64,000 nt of DNA, taken from Enterococcus hirae ATCC 9790 (GTDB lineage Bacteria; Bacillota; Bacilli; Lactobacillales; Enterococcaceae). The position numbers were made by a program, and so were the translations under genes. Shown here piece by piece: positions 21,429 to 31,884 of this stretch. Below the pieces are notes generated by a model, which saw only the letters and a program-made list of their open reading frames with translations, had not been told where the DNA came from and did not search any database. The stretch is taken from NCBI RefSeq assembly GCF_000271405.2, contig NC_018081.1, forward strand, positions 296,856 to 360,855, read 5' to 3'. Numbering within the stretch: the first letter of the stretch is position 1; each line of letters starts with the position of its first letter.

Positions 21429-22601
21429 TTACTTATATTTGTGAATCGTTACACCTTTTACAACTCGGTTAACTGTTCCTGTTGGTGACGGTGTATCTGG
21501 TTTATTATTCACTTTAATCGATGATAACAAAGCGACTATTTGGGCAACCATGATATAGCTTAGTGCTAAATAGCCATCTGGCAGTAATTCGGCCTCAGTT
21601 GTAAACTCGAATTTATCGCCAGTGAAATTCCGTTGCCCTGGTTGAGTAATGGCGAACACTCCGGAAGCGATTTCATCTCCACGCACTTCTTCTAAGACAT
21701 CCAAGTCGTAATCACGCGTGTAAGGATTATTATTAACAAAACCGAACATGATTGTTTTTTGATTAATAAACGACTTTGGACCATGGCGAAAGCCCATTGA
21801 TGAATCAAAGATGGTAGCAATTTTTCCGGCTGTCAATTCCAGAATCTTCAATTGCGCTTCCCTTGTTAATCCAGCTAGACTTCCTGAACCAACATAAACA
21901 ATGCGTTCAAAATCAAGCTGAACGATTTTTTCAATTTCATTTACTCGGGTAATTACTTCATTTCCTAAATTATTTAAAACCTTCAGGTATTGTTGTTTCT
22001 TCACTAATACTGTTTGATCGAATGTCAACAAAGCTCCTAAAGTCATGCAGGAAAAGCTACCAGTCATAGCAAAGCCACTATCATTGGAACGTGCTGGCAT
22101 CAAGAATAAAAAACTATTGGAATCGGATTGACTAATTTGAGCTAGTTTTCCTTCTACAGCACACGTAATTGATAAATGATAGATCGTATCAACCACCTGA
22201 TTTGCAATTTCAACTGCTGCCAAGCTTTCAGGACTGTTTCCACTCCTCGCAAATGATACAAGTAAAGTTGGTTCTTCTTTAATTAAATACTCTTCAGGTT
22301 CTGCGACAATATCAGTCGTTCCAATACTTTCAAAGCTAAATGCTTGGCGATCACCGTTCTTGCGCAAATAAGGAACTAATGTGTCTCCTACATATTGAGA
22401 TGTTCCTGCACCAGTGAAGATTACACGTGTTCGCTGACCATTTGCCTTTTCTTTAACTATTGCAAGAAAATTATCTAATTCCTTTTGAACTGTTTGATAG
22501 TGATCAAGGGTTTCTTCCCAAAGTTCAGGCTGTTGGCGTATTTCGCGAGTCGTGATCTCAGCACCCAGCTGATCCAGTTTTTCTTTTCCTACTGTAAACA
22601 T
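21429..22601 (-). CDS. agaS: SIS-domain sugar isomerase/deaminase (AgaS-like)
   Basis: 390 residues with two SIS domains: [24 protein letters not shown] and [15 protein letters not shown] in the first, [44 protein letters not shown] in the second. AgaS proteins turn galactosamine 6-phosphate into tagatose 6-phosphate and ammonia. That product feeds LacC and LacD here. No N-acetylgalactosamine 6-phosphate deacetylase gene is in the operon; a general NagA would have to act if the substrate is acetylated. Order from the promoter is GntR regulator, agaS, lacD, lacC, all minus strand with gaps under 25 bases. Confidence 0.92.
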   Translation of the reverse strand: MFTVGKEKLDQLGAEITTREIRQQPELWEETLDHYQTVQKELDNFLAIVKEKANGQRTRVIFTGAGTSQYVGDTLVPYLRKNGDRQAFSFESIGTTDIVAEPEEYLIKEEPTLLVSFARSGNSPESLAAVEIANQVVDTIYHLSITCAVEGKLAQISQSDSNSFLFLMPARSNDSGFAMTGSFSCMTLGALLTFDQTVLVKKQQYLKVLNNLGNEVITRVNEIEKIVQLDFERIVYVGSGSLAGLTREAQLKILELTAGKIATIFDSSMGFRHGPKSFINQKTIMFGFVNNNPYTRDYDLDVLEEVRGDEIASGVFAITQPGQRNFTGDKFEFTTEAELLPDGYLALSYIMVAQIVALLSSIKVNNKPDTPSPTGTVNRVVKGVTIHKYK

Positions 22602-22613
22602 GTTTCGATTCTC

Positions 22614-23345
22614 CTAACTATTTCGAATATGGCGGATCTGATAATGAAATTGATCCGCACGGGCGACACTTAAAGTAAATTCGATAATTTCATTTTTCAT
22701 ATTATAGGTTTGACGTGCTAAATGAAGGACAGGTGCTCCTTCTGAGATTATCAGCTGTTTCGCATCTTCCTTTGAGGCAACACTTGCATATAGCTCTTCA
22801 TCTGCCAATCGAACGGTCTGATTAAAATCCTCGGAAAAAAGATCATATAGAGGTTTGCTTCTTAAAAGCTGATCATTTAATGATAAGAAAAATTTGACTG
22901 GCAAATAGGTATCTTCGATCATAAGCGGTTCCCGATCAGCTATCCGCAATCGACTTAATTTGAAGACTACTTCTCCTAATGAAAGATTCAATTGTTTTGC
23001 AATAAATTTGTCCGCTTCAATTTTTTCAAAAGCTAAGATCCGCGTCTCAGCAGTTCTACCTAAACTTTTCATTTGTTCAGTAAAGCTATAGGTTCCTGCT
23101 AAATCTGCTACGTTCTTTTTGATATCGGATACAAATGTTCCTTTTCCATGTCTCCGATAAATATAACCTGTATTTTCCAACTCTTTCAAAGCTAATCGAA
23201 CCGTTGTCCGACTAACTCCGTATTGAGCAGTTAATTCTCGTTCAGAGGGTAATTTATCATGGGGTATCATGTTACTTTCCATCTGATTTTTAAGTAAATC
23301 TACCAACTGATGATACAAAGCTTTGTTTTTAAAAGAATTTCCCAT
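22614..23345 (-). CDS. GntR/HutC-family regulator of the sugar operon
   Basis: 243 residues. The N-terminal winged helix reads LPSERELTAQYGVSRTTVRLALKELENTGYIYRRHGKGTFVSD; the C-terminal 140 residues are a UTRA ligand domain (REPLMIEDTYLPVKFF... ). Members such as NagR/YvoA and AgaR-like repressors bind phosphorylated aminosugars. It is the first gene of the run with agaS-lacD-lacC and so likely controls itself. A perfect TGGT-N4-ACCA-type palindrome stands 21 bases before its start. Confidence 0.9.
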   Translation of the reverse strand: MGNSFKNKALYHQLVDLLKNQMESNMIPHDKLPSERELTAQYGVSRTTVRLALKELENTGYIYRRHGKGTFVSDIKKNVADLAGTYSFTEQMKSLGRTAETRILAFEKIEADKFIAKQLNLSLGEVVFKLSRLRIADREPLMIEDTYLPVKFFLSLNDQLLRSKPLYDLFSEDFNQTVRLADEELYASVASKEDAKQLIISEGAPVLHLARQTYNMKNEIIEFTLSVARADQFHYQIRHIRNS

Positions 23346-23366
23346 AGGTTTCTCCTTCTTTTAAAC

Positions 23367-23378
23367 TGGTTATAACCA
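23367..23378. promoter_or_regulatory. GntR/HutC-type operator
   Basis: tggttataacca is a perfect 12-base palindrome of the form bound by HutC-subfamily regulators (TGGT...ACCA half-sites, as for NagR/YvoA and DasR). It lies in the promoter region of the regulator gene, which suggests autoregulation. Confidence 0.6.
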
Positions 23379-23599
23379 CAAACTAATGGTAAGATGGTTT
23401 TTTATTTTTGTCAACAAACAATCTGAAAAAAATTCTACAACCGTCTTAAATCGTTGATTTAGCAATAATTATTTTATTGAAATAATAAAACTATCCATTT
23501 TTAAGAAATTGTTCCTAGCGAAAATAACAGTCATAAGTGCTGAAATCTGATACCAGTTGAAAAAAATAGGAAATAGAAACCTACTAATCTTAGTATGTT
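23379..23599. other. Intergenic stretch without visible gene
   Basis: AT-rich sequence between the GntR gene promoter and the transposase remnant. I see no open frame with a ribosome site and no strong hairpin. It marks the left border of the accessory region. Confidence 0.4.
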
Positions 23600-23840
23600 T
23601 ATTTGCTTAAAAAAGTTTTATCGTGACGAATCATGATTCGCCGTTTGAAATGATAAAAATTTCGTTTAAATACTTTGATAGGCTTGTTTAAACATTCTAG
23701 TAATCCGTTTGAGTAATTGTAGCGGAGGGCATTTCGGATCTGTGTCAGAAACTTTCTAAATGTTCGCAAAGTTGTCGTATAGGTTTCGGTTTCTCTGGTT
23801 AAATAGCCCCCAAATAGTGAATGATGTCTTTTCTATACCG
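23600..23840 (-). mobile_element. ISL3-family transposase remnant, C-terminal end only
   Basis: The minus strand encodes about 70 residues ending in a stop at 23600-23602: TTTLRTFRKFLTQIRNALRYNYSNGLLECLNKPIKVFKRNFYHFKRRIMIRH. The YSNG-LxE-xN-IK pattern is the C-terminal catalytic region of ISL3-type transposases (usually NGPLEGINNKIK). Here the glutamate is followed by C instead of G. The N-terminal 350 residues and both inverted repeats are missing. A scar of a past insertion at the edge of the accessory region. Confidence 0.7.
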
Positions 23841-23980
23841 TTTAAATCATAAAAAAATGTTGGCGAATTTCGCCAATATCAAAAAGTGTAGAATCTAAAA
23901 AAGTTTCTGCTTTCGTATAGGTAGTACAACTCTCCATCCAATCTATATATTCTTCCTATCTGTATTTAATCTAGAAAAAA

Positions 23981-24013
23981 AGAATCAATCCCTTATTCGT
24001 TGGGATTGATTCT
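23981..24013. terminator. Hairpin terminator downstream of the ABC-3C operon
   Basis: Perfect 12-base arms agaatcaatccc and gggattgattct, with an A run before the first arm, so it would end minus-strand transcripts from the ABC-3C genes. Confidence 0.75.
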
Positions 24014-24127
24014 CTATCCGTCTCTTTTTTAACTTCTGTAGGCAATTTTTGTTTTATACTCTGAATCTTTCAGCTAACCTCACATCAAAGAGCTCCCTTT
24101 TTCACTTTTTCTGACTAACTAAATTTG

Positions 24128-27100
24128 TTACAATTGATTCTCTGTATAATTCATTTCGATAAAACTAGCATTATGGTAGTTGGCATCTAATTTTCTCTGA
24201 CATAAGTCAAAAAACTGGCGGTTATGGGTGGAAAAGATGATCTGTGTTCCTAGCTTAAATGCAAGGATTCTTAATAGATCAATAAAGGATAATTCATTAA
24301 GACTATCTAAGTGTTGGATTGGATCATCCATGAAAATCGTATTCACTTTGTCTGTATTCTCTAGAGCGGTTCCTAGAAAAATACTTAAAGACAATATATT
24401 TACTTGGGCAGAACTTAGATATAAAATCGGGGCATCCTCTTCGTCCTCTGTTCGTTTGCACATAATATCCAGTCCTAATTTATCGGGATTTGCTTCATTG
24501 ATTTTAAAACTAATCTTACGAAAATCAGGGTGAGGTTCGATCATTTGAAAAATCTGATTGACGGTATCTAAGTTAAATGTACTTTTGATTTGCTTTTTGA
24601 TCTCGGTTAATTTACTGTCTTTTAATTCTTTTAGTTCTTGTACTTTTCTACTTAAGTGGTCATAGATTTTTTTACTTTTGCTTGTTCGCTTCTTTTCTCT
24701 TCGATACCTGTTTCAGAGATAAAATCACTGGTAAGCCCAGATAGTTGACCCAACAGTTGATTTTTTTCATTTAATTTGTAAATAGCTGTAGTCAACTTTT
24801 GCTTATTTTTTTCCAATTCTTCTGGTGCAATGATTACTTGGTCAAACAGTTGATAAGATATCTTTTCGATATATTTCCTCCGTACAACGAGCTGCCGAAT
24901 CTGCTCTGCTTGGATTCGTTGTTCTTCTACTAATTCTGTTTTACTTTTCCCATTTACTTGTTCTAGTCGTTGGCTTTTTTCAGCAATAAGCTTGGTTTCT
25001 TGTTCATTGATTTTTTCTAACTCGCGTTTACATTGCCTTTTAAAATCAGAGATAGCAGAAATACCAAGCGCTTCATAAAACGCCTGTTCTTGCTGATAAT
25101 ATTGATACTGTTCGTTTCCTTTTAGATCATTTAAGCTTTTTTTCGCTTGTTGATAATGTAATTCGATCGTTTTGAGCGTATGAGTATTCTTGACATTCAG
25201 CTGTTCATTTTGATTGATTTTTTCTTTGATATTTTGGTACTCATTCGTTAATTTTACCAATTCCTCCTGTAGTGACTTTACTCTTTTCTGGGTTTCTTCA
25301 GCAATTTTTTCACCGTCAATCCCATATTTTTGGCTGTATTCATTTAACTTGTGCCAGTGTTTCTCATTGGTTAAATACGCTTCTTCTTGTTGTTTTAATT
25401 TTAAGGTTACTTGTAACAGATCTTGGTCAAGTTGGTTGATTTCAGTTTCCTTAATCGTTATTTGTATCTGAATCTGTTGTTTTACTCCAGAAACTACATC
25501 AGTTAACCGCCTAGTTGATTCATCGATCATTCCTTCTAAGTGGCTGATTTCCTTCGTCAGTTGCTCAATCGGTAAAAGATCTGTCGTACTAGCTTCAATT
25601 TTTTGGATGATATGTTGAAATTCTTGATGATCATGGAGACATAATGGACAGACAGACGAAGACGTATCCGTTACGATAGAATAACCTAATTTTTTCAACT
25701 GTTCTAACTGACTGCCCAGATCTTCTAAAGAGGAACGTTCCTTCTTCTTTTGTGTTAAATCAACTTCCAATTTTTTTCTTTCTTGCCAAATGTCATCAAG
25801 TTGGCTTATCTGTTCCAACAAAAATGAATAATCAGGATCTTTTGAATAGTCTTTTTGGCTTAACTGATGATCGTCTAAGTTTAGTAATGAAAACAATTTT
25901 GTCAACGTTAGCTTTATCTTACCTAACTTGGCTTCCAACCCTACTTTTTTCTTTTTCTGTTGTTTGATCTCATGATCAAGTAATTGTCTTTTCGCTTTAA
26001 CATCGGAATAACTGTTTAATTCTTTGATTTCTGTTAATTGATTCGTCCGCAACGCTCGTTTATTTTGACACTCACTTAATGTTACTTCTTGCTCTTGATG
26101 CTCCTTTTGTAAAGTAATCAATGCTTGTTCACATTTTTTTCGTTGATTGATCCATTCATTGATTTCTCTATTACTGTTTTGTTCAGCTATTTCTTGTGCC
26201 TGAAAATCTGCTTCATGATTGATAAGAAAGTTACAACGCTTGAGATGGTTGCTCAAGTCTATTTTTTCGTCAAACAGTGCTTTCTTTTTTTCTTCGATTG
26301 TCTCAATTTCTGTCAAATGGGCTAACTTTTCGTTGACATCAGCAACCTGCTTTTCAGACCATTCGATCTGCTGCGGTATTTGTCGATACTCTTGGATCAT
26401 TGTGATTAAATTTTCTAGCTGTTGTCGCTCCTCTTCAAACTGGTTCAATTTTATTTGATTATTGCTTTTTAATTTGTTCGATTCGATATACAATTCTTGT
26501 AAACCTAATTGATTCTTTAACAATGGATCTTTTTTACTATTCTTTCCGTTTAACTTGGCATAATTTTCTTTCAGCTGGTTGATTGTTTGCCATATTTTTG
26601 CATTACTTTCGAGTTTTTCAATCTCTTTTGTTAGCTGATTCATTTTAGTTTCTTGTTGTCCTAATACTTTATTCATTTCATTGACGAATAAGACTAGATT
26701 TTTATAATCCTCAGATACATTTTCTTTGTCCCAAAAATTACTTAAAGCATCATATCTTCCTTCGGCACTCTGTGATCGCAAAAAAGCATCGATTTGATTG
26801 TGTGTCAATAAATTTTTTTGTCGTAAAATCTTTAATTCTTTCGCTGTTAAATCAACCGTTTTTTTGGTCTCATTCCCTTCAACGTAATCCGTTGTTTGCT
26901 TTCCATTTAACTTTTTCGTTGTTAATGCATAAAAACTGCCATCATCAAATGCTAGTTCCACACTGCCCACTTCGGCTGAGGAATATTTGTTCTTTAAAAT
27001 ATACTTTCGCTCTTGGGAGGCGATATCACGGACATTTTTATTTTCATTCAGTCGACTGATTTCGCCAGTCAAGCTCCATTCGATGGCATCAAAAAAAGAG

Positions 27101-27240
27101 GTTTTTCCGGTTCCATTTGGCGCATACAAAACAATCAAATTTGATATTTCATTAAAAACAGGATTCACACAATCAAAATATTTTTGCCTTTCAAATGCTC
27201 GAAACGAATCAATTTTTATCCCTTTCAATTTAAGACTCAT
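24128..27240 (-). CDS. ABC-3C system SMC-like ATPase, frameshifted
   Basis: About 1,036 residues after repair. The N-terminus has Walker A in VLYAPNGTGKTSFFDAIEW (about residue 38-50). Two long coiled-coil arms follow, joined by a zinc-hook-like CPLC motif (about residue 515). The C-terminal 139 residues hold the ABC signature LSSAQVNILSLSIFLG, Walker B with D-loop NTIFMDDPIQHLD, and the H-loop FSTHN. A run of seven T at 24667-24673 splits the gene; eight would join KVKK to IYDHLSRKVQELKELKD without a gap. RecN/SMC-like ATPases of this layout with a small middle protein and a third effector protein are the ABC-three-component (ABC-3C) class of predicted anti-phage systems described from comparative genomics. 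The start overlaps the middle-component stop by 11 bases. Confidence 0.85.
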
Positions 27241-27830
27241 CGGTTCCTTCCTTTACGTTAAGATTTGACAGCTCATGTTTTATATACTCTTGTATTCGTG
27301 CTTTTTTCTCTTTTTTAGCCATCGTTTTTAATTCTGCTAACAAATGGATGATTTTCTCATCATTTTTCCGCTCATCCTTAGCCAGTTTCTTTAATGGTTT
27401 TGTCTGTTCCAGATTCAATAATAATCTTTCTTGAATTTTATTTTTTTGTGCTTCTTTTTGTGCTTCTTTTTGTGCTTCTTTTTGCGCATCATTAGTAGCA
27501 AATTCTCGAAAATTATCCACGATCCCCTTTCTGGTTGCATACTTGTCTTGTTCTATACTGGCTTTGATTGGCTTCGCTACTTTGGCTTTGACAAAAAGAA
27601 AAAATAAATATTCCATCGTTCAATCTTCCTTTTTAATTGACTTTGAAAACTGTAGGCAATCTGATCGTTGATTTCTTCATAGTTGGCTAATAACTCATCT
27701 TGATTATCAAATACATAACAAAAAAATGGAGTCGATACTTTTTGTTTGCTTGTTGGTACGTGTAACAGGTCAATCCCGTCGTTTTTTCTATTATTTCATA
27801 CGTAGTGATTTCTTTTAATATCTCTACCAT
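27230..27830 (-). CDS. ABC-3C middle component-like protein, frameshifted twice
   Basis: ATG at 27830 behind GGAGG. Reading with one base added at the T6 run 27782-27787 and one at the A6 run 27599-27604 gives about 200 residues: MVEILKEITTYEIIEKNDGIDLLHVPTSKQK, then FCYVFDNQDELLANYEEINDQIAYSFQSQLKRKIERWNIYF, then VKAKVAKPIKASIEQDKYATRKGIVDNF and a charged tail. The middle block with its Y..I...I...KIERWN.Y pattern followed by a KASIEQDKYATRK segment fits the small middle components that link the ATPase to the effector in ABC-3C systems. The tail holds four QKEA repeats. It lies between the effector remnant and the ATPase gene in one transcript. Family call is by pattern and context. Confidence 0.65.
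27445..27486. repeat. Four-copy 12-base in-frame tandem repeat
   Basis: The unit tgcttctttttg is repeated about 3.5 times inside the middle-component gene, the last copy with one change. It encodes QKEA repeats, a charged helical linker. Being a multiple of three, copy changes would alter linker length without breaking the frame. Confidence 0.75.
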
Positions 27831-27845
27831 TGTTATCTACCTCCA

Positions 27846-28830
27846 TTAGTTTGCAATTTCTTCAAACAAACGAGTTAACTCCTCTGGAAACCTCTGAGAA
27901 AACTCAACGGCTGTTAACCCTTTTGTGTCGTGTAAAATCTGATCAATTTCATTTTCGATATAATCGACATGAACAATAGGAAATAATTTTTTTTCATTGG
28001 GATTATCAATCGTTAACCGATCAGAAACTGCTGGATGATCGATGTTCACGACGATTCCCTCAATTTGTTCTCGCTTGGCAATACTCCCACCCCGAAATTT
28101 TCTCCTTTGATTAGTTACAAACAAAACATCTTGTTTATCGAGCTTGTCATAAAGTGTACTTCTAAATAAACTCCCAATGAAACGGTCAAGTGTTAGATGA
28201 TTTGTAAATAATACATGGATACCAGCTCTTTCCTTTTCCTGAGTGAGTAATTTGAAACAATCATCGATCTCAAAAGCAATATTTGTTTGTAATAACTTGT
28301 AAAGCAAGATCTCCAGCCAAGCGATCCACAAGAATTTATTGGTATAATCCTCATTTTTCTGAGAAGGAAGAAACAGGTAATCACTTAACCGATTATGGAT
28401 CAATTTAGGCGTTATGTCGGAAAAACATTCACGATAACATTTTTCAATCAGAAAAATCAGCTTATTTTCTTGTCCACCTACTTCTCGTAATTCATTTATG
28501 ATAGATGCCAAATATTCACTAAAATCATTCAAGCAATGAGGTAACAGCATGATGTCAAACTCTTCTAAAAAGAAAGCGGCAATATGTGCGATATGAATCC
28601 CTTCAACAATCCCTTGTCGCCCTTCTGACTGAAGCTTCGTAATAATCCCGATCAAAGAACACTTCTCTTCATCTTTACTTTCAACATACACACCTGATCC
28701 TGAGCAACCTCGTATGTTCTCATACTCCGTGTTGTTAGACGATCCTATTTCATTGTCCAGTACCAATTTAAAAATATCTGGCTTACTGATTTGAGTTGCC
28801 TTTCCTCGATAGTCTGCATCCTTTAGACTT
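27846..28830 (-). pseudogene. 5'-truncated ABC-3C effector with trypsin-like protease remnant
   Basis: The frame from 28766 starts at a TTG without ribosome site; the same frame is open to about 28,850 and reads NLSLKDADYRGKATQISKPDIFKLVLDN before it. Then comes NIRGCSGSGVYVE, the G-x-S-G-S active-serine motif of trypsin-like proteases, and IGIITKLQSEG, the strand that follows it. The histidine and aspartate of the triad should lie 50-150 residues upstream and are absent, since a secreted-protein gene on the other strand begins there. The C-terminal 200 residues (FLIEKCYRECFSDITPKLIHNRLSDYLFLP..., ending ELTRLFEEIAN) look like the ABC-3C C-terminal adaptor domain. So the protease domain has been cut in half, and the system is probably inactive or altered. 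Confidence 0.65.
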
Positions 28831-28833
28831 AAA

Positions 28834-28848
28834 TTGTAAGCGAAAACG
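28834..28848. promoter_or_regulatory. Near-consensus CcpA cre site upstream of the secreted-protein gene
   Basis: TTGTAAGCGAAAACG fits the cre consensus WTGNAARCGNWWWCA with one mismatch (final base). It lies about 35 bases before the start of the secreted-protein gene and suggests carbon-source control of it. Confidence 0.55.
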
Positions 28849-28882
28849 TTTACGACTATATTATATTAACAGGAGGAATATC

Positions 28883-29570
28883 ATGAAAAAAATCATCACT
28901 GGTCAGTTTATTAATAGGAATGGTCGCTTTAGCCATCTTTTTAATACCGACCAAAGCAGCACATGCTGACGTCACTGTAACAAACGATTGTACGGACTTT
29001 TCAAGTATTCAGGTTTCAGTTAGTGCAAATTCTACAGGAAAGGGTAACACCGACTACTTCAATATCACACCTGGTCAATCAGACTCTTGGAGCAGACTTT
29101 CTCGTAGTGGATTTATCTTGGCGATTGTCCATAACGGAATGCTTAGAACCTATTATACGCCAACAAGTGCTTCTTACTCTTATAAAGATGGTAGCCTTTA
29201 TCAACGAAACAGCTCAACTGAAATCACACCACTGAAAAAAGTAGTCTACTCTGATACAAAAGGAACTAAAATTGTAAATATGGTCAATCTCTCTGATGGA
29301 ACTGTTCAGGTTGCATTAAGCAAATGGAAAACTGGCGGATATGCAGATTACTTTGAACTTGCTCGTCCAGCTGTAGAGAGCTGGAGCAGAAACAATGATC
29401 CAAGAGGCTTTTTAGTTTCAATGAAAGCCAAAAGTGAAATGAATGAATACATATATTATTTACCTAGCATTGAAAATATCGGTGGAAATTATTTAACTAT
29501 TAAAAACCAAGCAATCCTTGATTGGGATGAAAGAACTCCATTAAAACTTGTAAATGTTATTAAATATTAA
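28883..29570 (+). CDS. Secreted protein with two internal repeats, unknown function; frameshift at start
   Basis: ATG at 28883 behind AGGAGG, followed by seven A; six would give MKKSSLVSLLIGMVALAIFLIPTKAAHAD, a good signal peptide with an A-x-A cleavage site. The mature part (about 200 residues) is a tandem duplication. Repeat one runs FSSIQVSVSANSTGKGNTDYFNITPGQSDSWSR, repeat two VQVALSKWKTGGYADYFELARPAVESWSR, each followed by a hydrophobic strand (GFILAIVHNG / GFLVSMKAK) and a YY-containing segment. I do not recognise the family. The shape (small, beta-rich, aromatic, repeated) would suit a lectin-like or membrane-acting secreted factor, but that is a guess. A cre site lies upstream and a strong hairpin downstream. 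It interrupts the ABC-3C effector gene. Confidence 0.75.
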
Positions 29571-29627
29571 TTTATAAGCAAATAAACCAAAAGAGACTTA
29601 GCCAAAAATTGACGGCTCTATAATTTA

Positions 29628-29663
29628 TGGGACTGAAGAATCAATTTTGATTCTTCAGTCCCA
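29628..29663. terminator. Perfect 17-base-arm hairpin
   Basis: tgggactgaagaatcaa is followed two bases later by its exact reverse complement. It lies after the secreted-protein gene. It may be its terminator, or belong to the insertion-sequence end that begins just before (ggctctataatttatggg). Confidence 0.7.
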
Positions 29664-29686
29664 TTTTCATTTTTGCTATTAAAAAA

Positions 29687-29870
29687 CATATCGTTCTCTA
29701 GTATGATTAAATCATCATAACATAAACAACTGAGAGAACGATATGTTCTATGAATGATTTCAACAAAAAAATGCTAAAATTAATAGATAAAAATTTAACA
29801 AAATTCAAATAAAAACTGAGCTAGAATGATGGTCCTTTTGATCCAGATTTGATTTTGTATCATTCATAGT
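29687..29870 (+). mobile_element. Probable insertion-sequence left-end remnant
   Basis: A 15-base perfect inverted pair (aacatatcgttctct / agagaacgatatgtt, 29687-29745) is followed by a short frame MNDFNKKMLKLIDKNLTKFK and then stops, like the first codons of an ISL3-type transposase. No catalytic part and no second end are present. Family assignment is tentative. Confidence 0.35.
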
Positions 29871-29885
29871 TTTTAAATAAAGAGT

Positions 29886-30069
29886 AAAAAAAGCCAGTAA
29901 AACCTGCCATTAGATATTTCTAGCTAAAAAATTTTAATTTTTGCAGATTATTCCACATTAAAATACCTTCTCAATCAGTCTCATTAACCATCAAATCAAG
30001 TAATTAAGAGTCCATATAGTAGTTTAACGAGTTAATGGTTATCAAATTAAAATGATCAAAATCTGGTCA
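29886..30069. other. Possible degenerate attachment-site remnant
   Basis: Three elements appear in the same order and spacing as at the left end of the sufB island: a terminator-like stretch ending tatttctagct (29914-29924, identical to 35604-35614), an accttc core (29965-29970), and an arm-like repeat tgatcaaaatctggtca (30053-30069; one mismatch to 35755-35771). No sufB peptide is readable. It could be the worn left end of an older element. Confidence 0.4.
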
Positions 30070-30111
30070 TTTTAATATGTTATTAGGAACAATACTTAAT
30101 GTAAAAGTCTA

Positions 30112-31835
30112 CTAAAATTGATCTTTTTTATTAACTTGAAGGTCTTTCCCCATATAAATTTTTGGTGTGAAATTATTTTCTAATATTGAACTATACCAAT
30201 CAACAATCTTTAATTTTAATAGAATTGAACCTATTTGATTGAAGTCAAATTTCTTTTCTTCTGTCATCTTTACATATTTTTTTGTACTTTGTAACCACAA
30301 CACTGAGGAAATCCTAGAATTTAAAATTTTCTCAATATTTTTTTTCTGAATATGAGGAAATTTACCTTTATCTTCATCTGTAGATGCTTTTCTATCATTA
30401 TATTTTAATAACTCTTCTTCTACATTAAACTCAGTAATATTTCTTAATAATTGAAGTGATAATATAGATTGCTCAAAGCTATACATACTATTTGATGTAT
30501 CCATTCCTCTTTTGATTGCTATTAACTCCTTGGTATCCTTTTTGTATACATCTGCTATTTCTATTGGAACTCCGTTGTAATTAATGTTTCTTTGATGTAA
30601 CTTTATATAATTTTTATTCTCACTTAGTTTTTCAATATACCCACCTTCTCCTTTTAGCCTTCCTTCACCAGAAGAATAGTATATATTAAACTCTTCATTA
30701 TACTCAATAACTCTATTTATCTCTTCTAATTGTTTTTTTAATAACTCTGAAAATTTATCGTTAAAGTATCCCCAAAATCCTGAATCCAAAGTATATAACA
30801 TATTATTATATTCTAATTCACAATAAATCCATTCTTTTAATAGACGATTTTCAATTACATGATGTTCATGATTAGTCACTCTAATTTTCAGATCTGTTAA
30901 AGAAGTTATTTTTTCATTGTATTTACGAATGTATTCCAGTATAGAACTGTCGTAAGGTTCTATCTCTTCTTTCGTTTCTTTCAAATGCTTACTAACATAT
31001 ATCTCTAAATGGTTATTCTCCGAATATATATTAATCGAATTATTTACTAAGTGTATTTTACTCACGTCCAAAGCTATACCAATTTCATTGACATCATTTA
31101 CTATTCTTTCTATAACTTCTTCATCCAATGATCCTGATAATTGAGAACTTTTCGCAATCCTTTTCTTTCTAGGTAAAATCGATTTATTTTCTTTTAAAGT
31201 TAAAGCTTTATCTACATTTTTTAATAATTCAGATAATTGATCAAATCCTTCTTTACTATTTATATCAAAATTTTTCGGAAAAGATACACCAGTTCCACAG
31301 TCAATAGAATTTCCATAAAAACTAAAATCTGGTTTTCCACTTATATAAGCATAGCTTTCACTTGCTTTAGGAAATTCTCCTTGATCTTTCTTATAATTAG
31401 TGATACCTTTCATTTTATTTTTTTGAATATAACTCACATTTTTTAAAGTAATATGCTCATTTTTGATGGTCTTTTCAGCAAACTTCAAGCCAAATTCTTC
31501 GTCAATAAACTTTTCAAGAACTCTAAATCCTTGACTTAACGAATGTGCATATAAGTTATTCGGAGTTTTTAGTATAATAACTGCATTATATTGATATAAA
31601 GTATCATCTATAATATTATGCTCTTTATAGTCTGCTTTACCAACATTAAAGAAACGTAATAATTCAGAAAGCCATTCTATCTGTTTCTTTTCATGACTCT
31701 CAAAGAAAAAAACAATTCTAAATTATTTTTTGGCTCAGTTCTACTTTCTCCTATTTGTATATAACCATTTTCATTAAGTATCCTAGAAACCTCAGAAAAA
31801 TTATTTGTTCTACATTTAGATAGTATAAGCTTCAT
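30112..31835 (-). CDS. DUF6119/TIGR04141-like protein, frameshifted
   Basis: ATG at 31835 behind AAGGAA. The N-terminal part reads MKLILSKCRTNNFSEVSRILNENGYIQIGESRTEPKNNLELF and breaks at seven A (31706-31712); eight would join it to FFFESHEKKQIEWLSELLRFFNVGKADYKEHNIIDDTLYQYN and on to the 458-residue C-terminal part, giving about 574 residues. Blocks typical of the sporadic TIGR04141/DUF6119 family are present: LLKEWIYCELEYNNMLYTLDSGFWGYFNDKF, then PIEIADVYKKDTKELIAIKRGMDTSNSMYSFEQSILSLQLL. Its biochemical role is unknown; members are scattered between strains and often sit in defence islands. Here it is followed upstream by a small gene and a helicase-nuclease gene on the same strand. Confidence 0.7.
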
Positions 31836-31884
31836 TTTTTCATTTCCTTACATCACTTTATTTGTAAATATTAATTCCTATTTT

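Noticed and set aside
27445..27486. CRISPR-like repeat array
   Set aside because: Units are adjacent 12-base coding repeats without spacers.
28883..29570. Idea that the secreted protein is an enterococcal Epx-type pore-forming toxin
   Set aside because: It is shorter, built of two repeats, and lacks the haemolysin-type stem region, so there is no sequence support.
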